This document shows positions 49,923 through 62,900 of a stretch of DNA of 64,000 nt, piece after piece. The DNA comes from Microglena sp. YARC (taxonomy: Eukaryota; Chlorophyta; Chlorophyceae; Chlamydomonadales; Chlamydomonadaceae): positions 23,897,532-23,961,531 of the forward strand of contig CM039464.1 of the NCBI GenBank assembly GCA_022414725.1. Reading direction: 5' to 3'. Each line of letters begins with the position of its first letter. Positions within the stretch are counted from its first letter, which is position 1. A program made the position numbers and the translations under genes. The notes below the pieces were generated by a model. That model did no database searches. It was not told the DNA's origin and saw only the letters and a list, made by a program, of their open reading frames with translations.

Positions 49923-50194
49923 ACTTGAACAATAAAGAAGTGGTGTCGGTGAAGTGTGCTGGTAATGAAGAAGCAGCTTTGTTTTTTACACTTCATTCGA
50001 GCGAATGGACGATGCAGGCGCAAATGAATGCGAAAAGCTTCCGCGGCATGTGTGAGAACTGGGGACAAACAGCAACAACACTCGTACTGTATGCTAAATA
50101 TGCGAAAGCAAGAACCCAAACGATTGGATCATCAAGTCGATTAACAGGGTTTAGCATCAGTTAGACCAATGTGGTTAGTGAGCGTCTCAGCCAC
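49923..50194. other. Spacer between the two D5 copies
   Basis: A plus-strand open frame of 79 codons (49925-50164) without an ATG start contains EEAALFFTLHSSEWTMQAQM. It is not recognised and may be chance or a remnant. Nothing else is seen. Confidence 0.25.
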
Positions 50195-50285
50195 ATTAGG
50201 TATTCCCCTGTAGGAAAACCTGTTATCGTTAAGGTGTAGACCGTACACTCCAGAAAGCGATTTCATTTTAGTATTCCGCTCGAAT
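50195..50285. mobile_element. Fanzor/mariner family fragment with a transposase piece (E7)
   Basis: Bases 50200-50235 (GGTATTCCCCTGTAGGAAAA CCTGTTATCGTTAA) are the YSPVGKPVIV part of the transposase at 41461-41497, in the opposite orientation. They are joined to AAGGTGTAGACCGTACACTC and the terminal TTTCATTTTAGTATTCCGCTCGA. Everything between transposase and terminus, including the Fanzor, has been deleted. The 3' end of D5 copy 2 follows at 50286. Confidence 0.8.
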
Positions 50286-53200
50286 TTAATAAACAATAAT
50301 TTTACACCCCTTAATACTCCTTTTTTTTACTTTAGTCTTCCATTCTTGCAGTCTCTTCCACTCTTGTTCCCTGCTTGACCCGAAAAGAACGCCTTGACCA
50401 ACTTGGGTGCTGAAGATGCATGTGTCCATAGTGGACTCTTTCCAACGGATCTTAAGGTCCCCGATCCACACTTGCGTCGAAGACACCCGTCACCTCAACA
50501 CCTCCTCTAGCCACTCGGTCAGGGTTGGCGCTGTCCGCAATACCAGACTTCCACTCGGGTCATCGAGACCGGTAGGTTGTCGAAGATGCTGGAGATCCCT
50601 GGTCGACGAAAGTGCTCGATGAGCAGCTGCGCCAGCGCAGACCTCCATGTTGGTAGGATGTTGGCTAGGTCGTCGCGGCGCCTCCAAACTCTGCTCGCGC
50701 TGTGTGTCGGGGTGTATCAAGAAATTTGAGCGCATAGGACAACAACCATTCTCTTGACGAATGCGTTGTCTCCTCCGTCGAACTTGGGACAATCGCCTTC
50801 GTGAAGATCATTACTACACCAGCCTGCCCACATGAAGTCGAAAGAGTTCCGGTGCCACACGAGCGCCCGCGCAAACACGCACACCTTCCCCCCCCGCAAT
50901 GCGCTTGATCAACGCCTTGTCCAACGCGATGTTGGTTTCATTTCTTCGCCACCAGTAGCCTCACGCCCTTCATTGGCTTGAGACCGCGTCATGGTCATCA
51001 ACGTCCCCTTGCAAACACCCCTTGTCAAAAACTTTGTGCCATTGCTGCTCCCGTTACTCCCCAAAAAAGTACCCATAAGGGCCATGAGAGTGCTCTTTGC
51101 CGTTGTCCCCGGATGCTTATCGGTGAAGGCTAGGAATTTCTTCTCCTTGCGTTCGACCTGATAGGAGCCCCGCAAAGAAGGCAAGCACGACGTCACGCTC
51201 ATCGTCAACAAGCATTACCTTCCGCAAGAAATCATCGAGTTCATCCCTGCATCGCTTGAGGTGGTTGTTATCCTCTCCCTGTAATCCCACTTTGCGCAGC
51301 TACTAATGTGTCGGTCATCTCGACTTTCGGAACACTACTGTGTCCCCTCGACGAGCTGTCGAAGACGCCGTTGTTGACTGCAAAGAGATCCGGGTTGATA
51401 TCGAGGTTATCGGCGAATGTCTCGTCAAGGAACGAGAGATGCAACGGATTGAAGGAACGCAGAACGTCCCTAACGTGTCGACAAACCACCGAAGCTCTCA
51501 TTCGTCTTGTTCCTTCTTATCAACCTGGGAACGTGGATGTGAATGATATTTTATCTACTTTGCTGATCCTCATGTTCGAACAGTTTGACCAGCGATTGTT
51601 AGCAAGATCGCAGTAATAACATGTTCGCCGGCACATTCCTTCTTCTTGATTTCTGCACAAACTTGATTCGGCTGAAGAATTCGGGTGAGCCTCCATGAAC
51701 TTCTCCGCCAGCACATCCTCAGTGATGAGGACGACGACAACGAGTCAACATCTCCCCCCCCTATGTGGATGTTGATCGGTGTTTGTTGACCCGGAAAGAT
51801 GTTCTGCGTGATGCCATACATGTTCTTCGCGTGGGACTCTTGAGCCTTGAATATCATGTTATGGATTGTGTTTGATGACCTGCTTGTCTCGGATCTTGCA
51901 TGCGTTGCACGTGATGGATTGCACATTTACATATTGGCTTTCACTTCCCATATTCATTAATGCGATATTGCACGTCGGTGCTCTTCACAATGGCACTGCT
52001 AATTGTTTAAGCCATCCATGGTCCGCAGCTCGCATTCGTAGGGTCCTTTGTCACTAGGCACGTTCTTCATGAACCCGGTCTTCGTGGATCGGAACTTGTC
52101 GATCAGCGATCCATAATATTTGTCATCGACCTCCACCATGTATTGTTCTTATGGATGGCTCCTTTCGCTCCGTTTTCCATATTGAACTCGATGCTATCGT
52201 GTACGACATCCGATAATATCATGTTATCAATGTTCAAGTTGATTAGCTTTACCTTCAGGTCCTTGATGATGCGATCCTTGTCGAGTTTCACACCCAGTTT
52301 GTTGTCGTTGGTGTCCCATTGTCGATCCATTCAGCGTACCCGCATCGGGTCATCCTCCTTGGCAAGAAGCAGAGGTCCCTAGAGTGATCTTTGCGGCTTA
52401 AGATTGGCCCACACCTTTCGTGATTGGTGTCAGAGAACTTGAGGGCATTTTTTTGCAAAAAGCCTTCCAGATCTCGAGGCGCTGAGTGTCGGTGCCCGTG
52501 TCCACTGTGTTCTTTAACGCCATCCCGAATCTTCAGCATGAATCGTATCCACTGGCTCTATGTGCATCGAGTATTGTCCACGAGATTGTAGAGGGATTCC
52601 ACATCCATTCCATGATGCGAGTCGAAAGTCTTCTTAGGCTCGACAAGTTGTCGTCACCCACGGATCACCATTTCCTCCTGGCCGTGTTTGGTGTATGGGC
52701 TGTGGCCCCCTCTTCGGATGCACACGGATGCTCAGAATTCTGCACGAGTGTATCGAGATCCATTTGCTGTACGTCACGTTTCGCGAACGAGCCTGCGGCA
52801 ATATCGAATTGGTACCAGGCAGTGACATTCCACGGTGGGCCTCATCTGGTTTCTTCGATCCGTACAAGAACCACTGCCGCCCCGTTTTATCACGCTTTCT
52901 TCATATATCTTCCCGGATCCATTCGGCCAGTCCAGGAATGCAAATGGTGCTCGAGAACGCCATGTGTTCGGTCACATCGTTGACGAAGTGCTCTCTAATG
53001 GCGAGTTGGATCTCTGGTGTGTGATGACATTTGGCATGAACACGTGTAGACCATCTTTGTACACCCCTAGGTGTTTCTTGTCGAGTCTTGGATTTGGCTT
53101 CTCGAGGATCACGACGTCCATGTGTTGCTGTCGACAAAGTACTTGGTGGCCGCCACGAGCGCGTCCATGAAATTCTCGATGTGCTTCTGTGTGTGTAGAT

Positions 53201-53420
53201 GCGCTCTGGGGTCGTCTGTCGCATGTCCAGATCAACGATGACGGGCGAGGTGTCTGTGTGGGCCTCGACGATAGACATGGGTCGACCTCATCCCTGAGCG
53301 GTGCATGTAGCCTCTCGGAACGCCTGTGCCTGAGGTCCACCATCAGGGATCGCGAACGAACCGAACATGGGGTCCCCATGGCACCGTGGGTGCCTCTGTG
53401 TGGGCAGGGAAGTTATTGAC
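50286..53420 (-). pseudogene. D5-type primase-helicase, copy 2 (longest), frameshifted
   Basis: N-terminal archaeo-eukaryotic primase part: TSPVIVDLDMRQT (catalytic Asp pair near 53.22-53.24 kb), HIENFMDALVAATKYFVD, then VVILEKPNPRLDKKHLGVYK DGLHVFMPNVITH (53.03-53.12). Middle: DTNDNKLGVKLDKDRIIKDL (52.2-52.3). Helicase: FADNLDINPDLFAVNNGVFD (51.35-51.4), Walker A in KSTLMALMGTFLG (51.06-51.1), FNEGDCPKFDGGDNAFVKRM (50.75-50.8) and LKIRWKEST near the end. At 3.1 kb it is roughly the full D5 length (900-1000 residues). The protein primes and unwinds DNA in NCLDV replication. At least ten frame changes are needed, several in homopolymers. Confidence 0.88.
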
Positions 53421-53464
53421 ATGTGCGCCAACAGAAGAGCATCGAGGGATGACATATAGAGTGT

Positions 53465-53743
53465 TTAATAAACATCATGTGACTCGTCTTTAAGCTTTAA
53501 CGAACCAATTGTTGCAAGATCTTTGATGGCAATATTTCTGTTTCTGTGGTATTCGCACTGTTTTGCCTTGTCCCTTGCTCCATACGTAGGTCCCTCAGGA
53601 TCAAACTGCATAATTTCTCTGAATTCTGTGAGGAGCCTGGATAAGAGGACCCAGTCGTTTTCTTCTTTGCTGTCTCCGATCTCCTTGAATTTTCTTCGAT
53701 CTGTCAGTACCGCCTCTTGGAAGCATGGACTGCCCCTTTTCAT
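53465..53743 (-). CDS. Small uncharacterised protein next to the satellite
   Basis: Ninety-two residues from an ATG (53741-53743), charged, with DRRKFKEIGDSKEENDWVLL and REIMQFDPEGPTYGARDKAK. No family is recognised. It is the last convincing ORF before the satellite; 53744-53950 holds nothing recognisable. Confidence 0.4.
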   Translation of the reverse strand: MKRGSPCFQEAVLTDRRKFKEIGDSKEENDWVLLSRLLTEFREIMQFDPEGPTYGARDKAKQCEYHRNRNIAIKDLATIGSLKLKDESHDVY

Positions 53744-53950
53744 GGGGCGTCAGCAGAATAGTTGCAGAAGTCAACGACCCTCCATTATCTTCAGAATGAG
53801 TGCCATAATACCGATTTGTCTCGGTGCTGATGTAGTAGTAGTAATAATAATGCCGTTATCGTTTTCACTTTATACCGAATAGATTGAATCGCCCTTCACG
53901 TAGCTCACTCCCCTGCACATCAAATCACACCCCCACCAGAGGAAAAATAA

Positions 53951-53975
53951 GGACACTAAACCCTAAACCAGCATT
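53951..53975. repeat. Short telomere-like motif before the satellite
   Basis: GACACTAAACCCTAAACC contains one and a half to two CCCTAAA units, 10-20 bases before the first satellite unit. It is too short to call an array and may be chance, but the position is suggestive of a subtelomere. Confidence 0.4.
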
Positions 53976-53984
53976 TGAATACTC

Positions 53985-56900
53985 AGCCTAATCAATTGTA
54001 ACTGTAAACCATTGTAACCACTGAGAAAATGAGATTATTTGTTTGTCACATGGTCAATTGAGAAAATGAGAAAATGAGAAAATGTGATTCTTTGTTTTCA
54101 CATGGTTACAAGTTACTCAGTTACACACACATTGATTGAATCAAAAAATGAAAATAAAGTCCTACTTAACGCATGAAGTGTTTTTCATTGAGCAGGAGTC
54201 TGCTTGATCCCTATGTCCTTCTCCCCACCCTTAATAAATCCAATTGTAACTGTAAACCATTGTAACCACTGAGAAAAATGAGATTATTTGTTTGTCACAT
54301 GGTCAATTGAGAAAATGAGAAAATGAGAAAATGAGAAAATGTGATTCTTTGTTTTCACATGGTTACAAGTTACTCAGTTACACACACATTGATTGAATCC
54401 GAAAATGAAAATAAAGTACCTTAAACGCAATGAAGTGTTTTTCATTGAGCAGGAGTCTGCTTTGATCCCTATGTCTTCTCCCCACCTTAATAAATCAATT
54501 AACTGTAAACCATGTAACCACTGAGAAAAATGAGATTATTCAGGTGAGAAAATGAGAAATGAGAAAATGTGATTCTTTGTTTTCACATGGTTACAAGTTA
54601 CTCAGTTTCACACACATTGATTGAATCAAAAATGAAAATAAAGTCCTACTTAACCTGAAGTGTTTTCATCAGGAGTCTGCTTGATCCTATGTCCACCCTA
54701 ATAAATCCAATTGTATGTAAACCATTGTAAATGAGAAAAATGAGATTATTTGTTTGTCATGGTCCCCATTGAGAAAATTGAGAAAAAATGAGAAAATGTG
54801 ATTCCTTGTTTTTCCACATGTTACAAGTTACTCAGTTACCACACATTGATTGAATCCGAAATGAAAATAAAGTCCTGCATAGTTTCAAACACATGAACTG
54901 TCTGTTATTTGTCATTGTAGCATCACACATTGAAAATGAGGGAAATGAGAAGCTGTTTGATCTTATTGTTTTTCTATGATCTTCTTCCCCACAATAAATC
55001 CAATTGTAACTGTAATTGTAACCACTGAGAAAATGAGATTATTTGTTTGTCACATGGTCAATTGAGAAAATGAGAAAATGAGAAAATGTGATTCTTTGTT
55101 TTCACATGGTTACAAGTTACTCAGTTACACACACATTGATTGAATCAAAAAATGAAAATAAAGTCCTACTTAAAACGCATGAAGTGTTTTTCATTGAGCA
55201 GGAGTCTGCTTGATCCCTATGTCCTTCTCCCCACCCTTAATAAATCCAATTGTAACTGTAAACCATTGTAACCACTGAGAAAAATGAGATATTTGTTTGT
55301 CACATGGTCAAATTGAGAAAATGAGAAAATGAGAAAATGTGATCTTTGTTTTTTCACATGGTTACAAGTTACTCAGTTACACACACATTGATTGAATCCG
55401 AAAATGAAAATAAAGTCCTACTTAACGCATGAAGTGTTTTTCATTGAGCAGGAGTCTGCTTGATCCCTATGTCCTTCTCCCACCCTTAATAAATCCAATT
55501 GTAACTGTAAACCATTGTAACCACTGAGAAAAATGAGATTATTTGTTTGTCACATGGTCAAATTGAGAAAATGAGAAAATGAGAAAATGTGATTCTTTGT
55601 TTTTCACATGGTTACAAGTTACTCAGTTACACACACATTGATTGAATCCGAAAATGAAAATAAAGTCCAACCAAACGCCATGAAGTGTTTTTTTCACATG
55701 ATGCATCCCTATGTCCAATTGTAACTGTAAACCATGTACCATAGAAAAAATGAGATATTTGTTTGTCACATGGTCAAAGTAGAAAATGAGAAAATGAGAA
55801 AATGAGAAAATGATAATTACTCACACATTGATTGAATCAAAATGAAAATAAAGTGATTTTTCATTAGCAGAGTCTGCTTGATCCCTATGTTTCTCCCCAC
55901 CCTTAATAAATCCAATTGTAACTGTAAACCATTGTAACCACTGAGAAAAATGAGATTATTTGTTGTCACATGGTCAAATGAGAAAATGAGAAAATGAGAA
56001 AATGTGATTCTTTGTTTTCACATGGTTACAAGTTACTCAGTTACACACACATTGATTGAATCAAAAAATGAAAATAAAGTCCTACTTAACGCATGAAGTG
56101 TTTTTCATTGAGCAGGAAGTCTGCTTGATCCCTATGTCCTTCTCCCCACCTTAATAAATCCAATTGTAACTGTAAACCATTGTAACCACTGAGAAAAATG
56201 AGATTATTTGTTTGTCACATGTCAATTGAGAAAATGAGAAAATGAGAAAATGTGATTCTTTGTTTTCACATGGTTACAAGTTACTCAGTTACACACACAT
56301 TGATTGAATCCGAAAATGAAAATAAAGTCCTACTTAACGCATGAAGTGTTTTTCATTGAGCAGGAGTCTGCTTGATCCCTATGTCCTTCTCCCCACCCTT
56401 AATAAATCAATTGTAACTGTAAACCATTGTAACCACTGAGAAAAATGAGATTATTTGTTTGTCACATGTCAATTGAGAAAATGAAATGAAAATGAGAAAA
56501 TGTGATTCTTTGTTTTCACATGGTTTACAAGTTAAACTCAGTTACACACACATTGATTGAAAATCCGAAAGTGTTTTTCATTGAAAGTTGATTAAAGTCC
56601 TACCAAACGCATGAAGTGTTTTTCATTGAGCAGGAGTCTGCTTGATTGATCCCTATGTGTTTTTCATTGAGCTTCTCCCCCACCTTAATAAATCCAATTG
56701 TAACTGTAAAACCATTGTAACCACTGAGAAAAAATGAGATTATTTGTTTGTCACATGGTCAAATGAGAAAATGAGAAAATGAGAAAATGTGATTCTTTGT
56801 TTTCACATGGTTACAAGTTACTCAGTTACACACACATTGATTGAATCCGAAAAAATGAAAATAAAGTCCTACCTTAACGCATGAAGTGTTTTTCATTGAG

Positions 56901-59900
56901 CAGGAGTCTGCTTGATCCCTATGTCCTTCTCCCCACCCTTAATAAATCCAATTGTAACTGTAAACCATTGTAACCACTGAGAAAAATGAGATTATTTGTT
57001 TGTCACATGGTCAATTTGAGAAAATGAGAAAATGAGAAAATGTGATTCTTGTTTTCACATGGTTACAAGTTACTCAGTTACACACACATTGATTGAATCA
57101 AAAATGAAAATAAAGTCTACTTAACGCATGAAGTGTTTTTCATTGAGCAGGAGTCTGCTTGATCCCTATGTCCTTCTCCCCACCCCTTAATAAATCCAAT
57201 TGTAACTGTAAACCATTGTAACCACTGAGAAAAATGAGATTATTTGTTTGTCACATGGTCAATTGAGAAAATGAGAAAATGAGAAAATGTGATTCTTTGT
57301 TTTTCACATGGTTACAAGTTACTCAGTTAACACACATTGATTGAATCCGAAAAATGAAAATAAAGTCCTACTTACAAACGCATGAAGTGTTTTTCATTGA
57401 GCAGGAGTCTGCTTGATCCCTATGTCCTTCTCCCCACCCTTAATAAATCCAATTGCTAACTGTAAACCATTGTAACACTGAGAAAAATGAGATTATTTGT
57501 TTGTTCACATGGTCAAATGAGAAAAATGGAGAAAATGAGAAAATGTGATTCTTTGTTTTCACATGGTTACAAGTTACTCAGTTACACACACATTGATTGA
57601 ATCAAAAAAATGAAAATAAAGTCCTACTTAACGCATGAAGTGTTTTTCATTGAGCAGGAGTCTGCTTGATCCCTATGTCCTTCTCCCCACCTTAATAAAT
57701 CCAATTGTAACTGTAAACCATTGTAACACTGAGAAAAATGAGATTATTTGTTTTGCACATGGTCAAATGAGAAAATGAGAAAATGAGAAAATGTGATTCT
57801 TTGTTTTCACATGGTTACAAGTTACTCAGTACACACACATTGATTGAATCCGAAAATGAAAAATAAAGTCCTATATAAACGCATGAAGTGTTTTTCATTG
57901 AGCAGGAGTCTGCTTGATCCCTATGTCCTTCTCCCCACCCTTAATAAATCCAATTGTAAACTGTAAAAACCATTGTAACCACTGAGAAAAAATGAGATTA
58001 TTTGTTTGTCACATGTAAATGAGAAAGAAAAATGAGAAAAATGAGAAAATGAATTCTTTGTTTTTCACATGTTACAAGTTACTCAGTAACACACACATTG
58101 ATTGAATCGAAAATGAAAAATCCTACCAAACGCATGAAAGTGTTTTTCATTGAGCCAGGAGTCTGCTTGATCCCTATGTCCTTCTCCCCACCCTTAATAA
58201 ATCCAATTGTAACTGTAAAACCATTGTAACACTGAGAAAAATGAGATTATTGTTTGTTTGTCACATGGTCAATGAGAAAATGAGAAAATGTGATCACATG
58301 GTTACAAGGTTACTCAGTTACACACACATTGATTGAATTCCGAAAATGAGCATGAAGTTTTTATTCATTGATGTCCTTCTCCCCACAATAAATCCAATTG
58401 TAACTGTAAACCATGTAAACCACTGAAAAAATGAGAAACATGTCAATTGACTTTGTTTTCACTATGGTTACAAGTTACTCAGTTACACACACATTGATTG
58501 AATCCGAAAATGAAAATAAAGTCCTACCAAACGCATGAAGTGTTTTTCATTGAGCAGGAGTCTGCTTGATCCCTATGTCCTTTCCCCACCCTTAATAAAT
58601 CCAATTGTAACTGTAAACCATTGTAACCACTGAGAAAAATGAGATTATTTGTTTGTCACATGGTCAATTGAGAAAATGAGAAAATGAGAAAATGTGATTC
58701 TTTGTTTTCACATGGTTACAAGTTACTCAGTTACACACACATTGATTGAATCCGAAAATGAAAATAAAGTCCTACTTAAACGCATGAAGTGTTTTCATTG
58801 AGCAGGAGTCTGTTGATCCCTATGTCCTTCTCCCCACCCTTAATAAATCCAATTGTAACTGTAAACCATTGTAACCACTGAGAAAAATGAGATTATTTGT
58901 TTGTCACATGGTCAATGAAGAAAAATGAGAAAATGAGAAAATGTGATTCTTGTTTTTCACATGGTTACAAGTTACTCAGTTACACACACATTGATTGAAT
59001 CCGAAAAATGAAAATAAATCCTACCAAACGCATGAAGTGTTTTTCATTGAGCAGGAGTCTGCTGATCCCTATGTCCTTCTCCCCACCCTTAATAAATCCA
59101 ATTGTAACTGTAAACCATTGTAACCACTGAGAAAATGAGATTATTTGTTTGTCACATGGTCAAATGAGAAAAATGAGAAAATGAGAAAATGTGATTCTTT
59201 TGTTTTTCACATGGTTACAAGTTACTCAGTTACACACACATTGATTGAATCCGAAAATGAAATAAAAGTCCTAGAAAGGAGTCAAACGCATGAAGTGTTT
59301 TTCATTGAGCAGGAGTCTGCTTGATCCCTATGTCCTTCTCCCCACCCTTAATAAATCCAATTGTAACTGTAAACCATTGTAACCACTGAGAAAAAAATGA
59401 GATTATTTGTTTGTCACATGGTCAAATGAGAAAATGAGAAAATGAGAAAAAGTGAATCAAGAAAAAAAGTGTTTTTCATGATGAAAATTGTCACATGAGT
59501 TTACAAGTTACTCAGTTACACACACATTGATTGAATCGAAAATGAAAATAAAGTCCTACTTTAACGCATGAAGTGTTTTTCATTGAGCAGGAGTCTGCTT
59601 GATCCCTATGTCCTTCTCCCCACCCTTAATAAATCCAAATTGTAACTGTAAACCATTGTAACACTGAGAAAAATGAGATTAATTTGTTTGTCACATGGTC
59701 AAAATGAGAAAATGAGAAAATGAGAAAATGTGATTCTTTGTTTTTCACATGGTTACAAGTTACTCAGTTACACACACATTGATTGAATCCGAAAATGAAA
59801 AAATAAAGTCCTACTTACAAACGCATGAAGTGTTTTTCATTGAGCAGGAGTCTGCTTGATCCCTATGTCCTTCTCCCCACCCTTAATAAATCCAATTGTA

Positions 59901-62900
59901 ACTGTAAAACCATTGTAACCACTGAGAAAAATGAGATTATTTGTTTGTCACATGGTCAATTGAGAAAATGAGAAAATGAGAAAAGAAAATGTGATTCTTT
60001 GTTTTCACATGGTTACAAGTTACTCAGTACACACACATTGATTGAATCAAAAATGAAAAGAAATAAAGTCCTAAAACCATGAAGTGTTTTTCATTGAGCA
60101 GGAGTCTGCTTGATCCCCTATGTCTTCTCCCCACCTTAATAAATCCAATTGTAACTGTAAACCATTGTAACCACTGAGAAAATGAGATTATTGTTTGTCA
60201 CATGGTCAATTGAGAAAATGAGAAAATGAGAAAATGTGATTCTTTGTTTTCACATGGTTACAAGTTACTCAGTTACACACACATTGATTGAATCCGAAAA
60301 TGAAAATAAAGTCTACTTAACGCATGAAGTGTTTTTTTCATTGAGCAGGAGTCTGCTTGATCCCTATGTCCTTCTCCCCACCCTTAATAAATCCAATTGT
60401 AACTGTAAACCATTGTAACACTGAGAAAAATGAGATTATTTGTTTGTCACATGGTCAATTGAGAAAATTGAGAAAATGAGAAATGAGAAAATGTGATTCT
60501 TGTTTTTCACATGGTTACAAGTTACTCAGTTACACACACATTGATTGAATCCGAAAATGAAAATAAAGTCCCATAATGATGTGTTTTCATTGAGCAGGAG
60601 TCTGCTTGATCCTATGTCCTTCTCCCCACCCTTAATAAATCCAATTGTAACTGTAAAATTGTAACCACTGAGAAAAATGAGATTATTTGTTTGTCACATG
60701 GTCAATGAGAAAATGAGAAAATGAGAAAATGTGATTATTTGTTTTTCACATGGTTACAAGTTACTCAGTTACACACACATTGATTGAATCCGAAAATGAA
60801 AATAAAGTCCTACCAGCATGAAGTGTTTTTCATTGAGCAGTGAGTACTGCTTGATCCCTATGTCCTTCTCCCCACCCTTAATAAATCCAATTGTAACTGA
60901 AACCATTGTAACCACTGAGAAAAATGAGATTATTTGTTTGTCACATGGTCAAATGAGAAAATGAGAAAATGAGAAAATGTGATTCTTTGTTTTTTCACAT
61001 GGTTTACAAGTTACTCAGTTACACACACATTGATTGAATCAAAATGAAAATAAAGTCCTACCAAACGCATGAAGTGTTTTTCATTGAGCAGAGTCTGCTT
61101 GATCCCTATGTCCTTCTCCCCACCCTTAATAAATCCAATTGTAACTGTAAACCATTGTAACCACTGAGAAAAATGAGATTATTTGTTTGTCACATGGTCA
61201 ATTGAGAAAATGAGAAAATGAGAAAATGTGATTCTTTGTTTTTCACATGGTTACAAGTTACTCAGTTACACACACATTGATTGAATCCGAAAATGAAAAT
61301 GAAGTCCTACCAACGCATGAAGTGTTTTTCATTGAGCAGGAGTCTGCTTGATCCTATGTCCTTCTCCCCACCCTTAATAAATCCAATTGTAACTGTAAAC
61401 CATTGTAACCACTGAGAAAAAATGAGATTATTTGTTTGTCAACATGGTCAAATTGAGAAAATGAGAAAATGAAAAATGTGATTCTTTGTTTTCACATGGT
61501 TACAAGTACTCAGTTACACACACATTGATTGAATCCGAAAAATGAAAATAAAGTCCTACTTAAAACGCATGAAGTGTTTTCATTGAGCAGGAGTCTGCTT
61601 GATCACTATGTCCTTCTCCCCACCCTTAATAAATCCAATTGTAACTGTAAAACCATTGTAACCACTGAGAAAAAATGAGATTATTTGTTTGTCACATGGT
61701 CAATTGAGAAATTGAGAAAAAATGAATGATTCTTTGTTTTCACATGGTTACAAGTTACTCAGTTACACACACATTGATTGAATCAAAAATTGAAAATAAA
61801 GTCGAAAATGAAAATAAATTCCATACTGCTAAACGCATGAAGTGTTTTTTCATTGAGCAGGAGTGCTCTGCTTTGATCCTATGTTTCTTTATGTCTTCTC
61901 CCCACCCTTAATAAATCCAATTGTAACTGTAAACCATTGTAACCACTGAGAAAAATGAGATTATTTGTTTGTCACATGGTCAATTGAGAAAAATGAGAAA
62001 ATGAGAAAATGTGATTCTTTGTTTTCACATGGTTACAAGTTACACAGTTTAATCACACACATTGATTGAATCAAAAATGAAAATAAAAGTCCTACTTAAC
62101 GCATGAAGTGTTTTTCATTGAGCAGGAGTCTGCTTGATCCCTATGTCTTCTCCCCACCTTAATAAATCCAATTGTAACTGTAAACCATTGTAACCACTGA
62201 GAAAATGAGATTATTTGTTTGTCACATGGTCAAATGAGAAAATGAGAAAATGAGAAATGTGATTCTTTGTTTTCACATGGTTACAAGTTACTCAGTTACA
62301 CACACATTGATTGAATCAAAATGAAAAATAAGTCCTACTAAACGCATGAAAGTGTTTTATTGAGCAGGAGTCTGCTTGATCCCTATTGTCCTTCTCCCCA
62401 CCCTTAATAAATCCAATTGTAACTGTAAACATTGTAACCACTGAGAAAAATGAGATTATTTGTTTGTCACATGGTCAATTGAGAAAATGAGAAGAGAAAA
62501 GAAAATGTGATTCTTTGTTTTTTCACCCATGGTTACAAGTTACTCAGTACACACATTGATTGAAATCCGAAAATGAAAATAAAGTCCTACTTAACGCATG
62601 AAGTGTTTCATGTGAGCAGATGAGTCTGCTTGATCCCTATGTCCTTCTCCCCACCCTTAATAATAATCCAATTGTAACTGTAAACCATTGTAACCACTGA
62701 GAAAAATGAGATTATTTGTTTGTCACATGGTCAATTGAGAAAATGAGAAAATGAGAAAATGTGATTCTTTGTTTTCACATGGTTACAAGTTACTCAGTTA
62801 CACACACATTGATTGAATCAAAAAATGAAAATAAAGTCCTACCAAACGCATGAAGTGTTTTTTCATTGAGCAGGAGTGCTGCTTGATCCCTATGTCCTTC

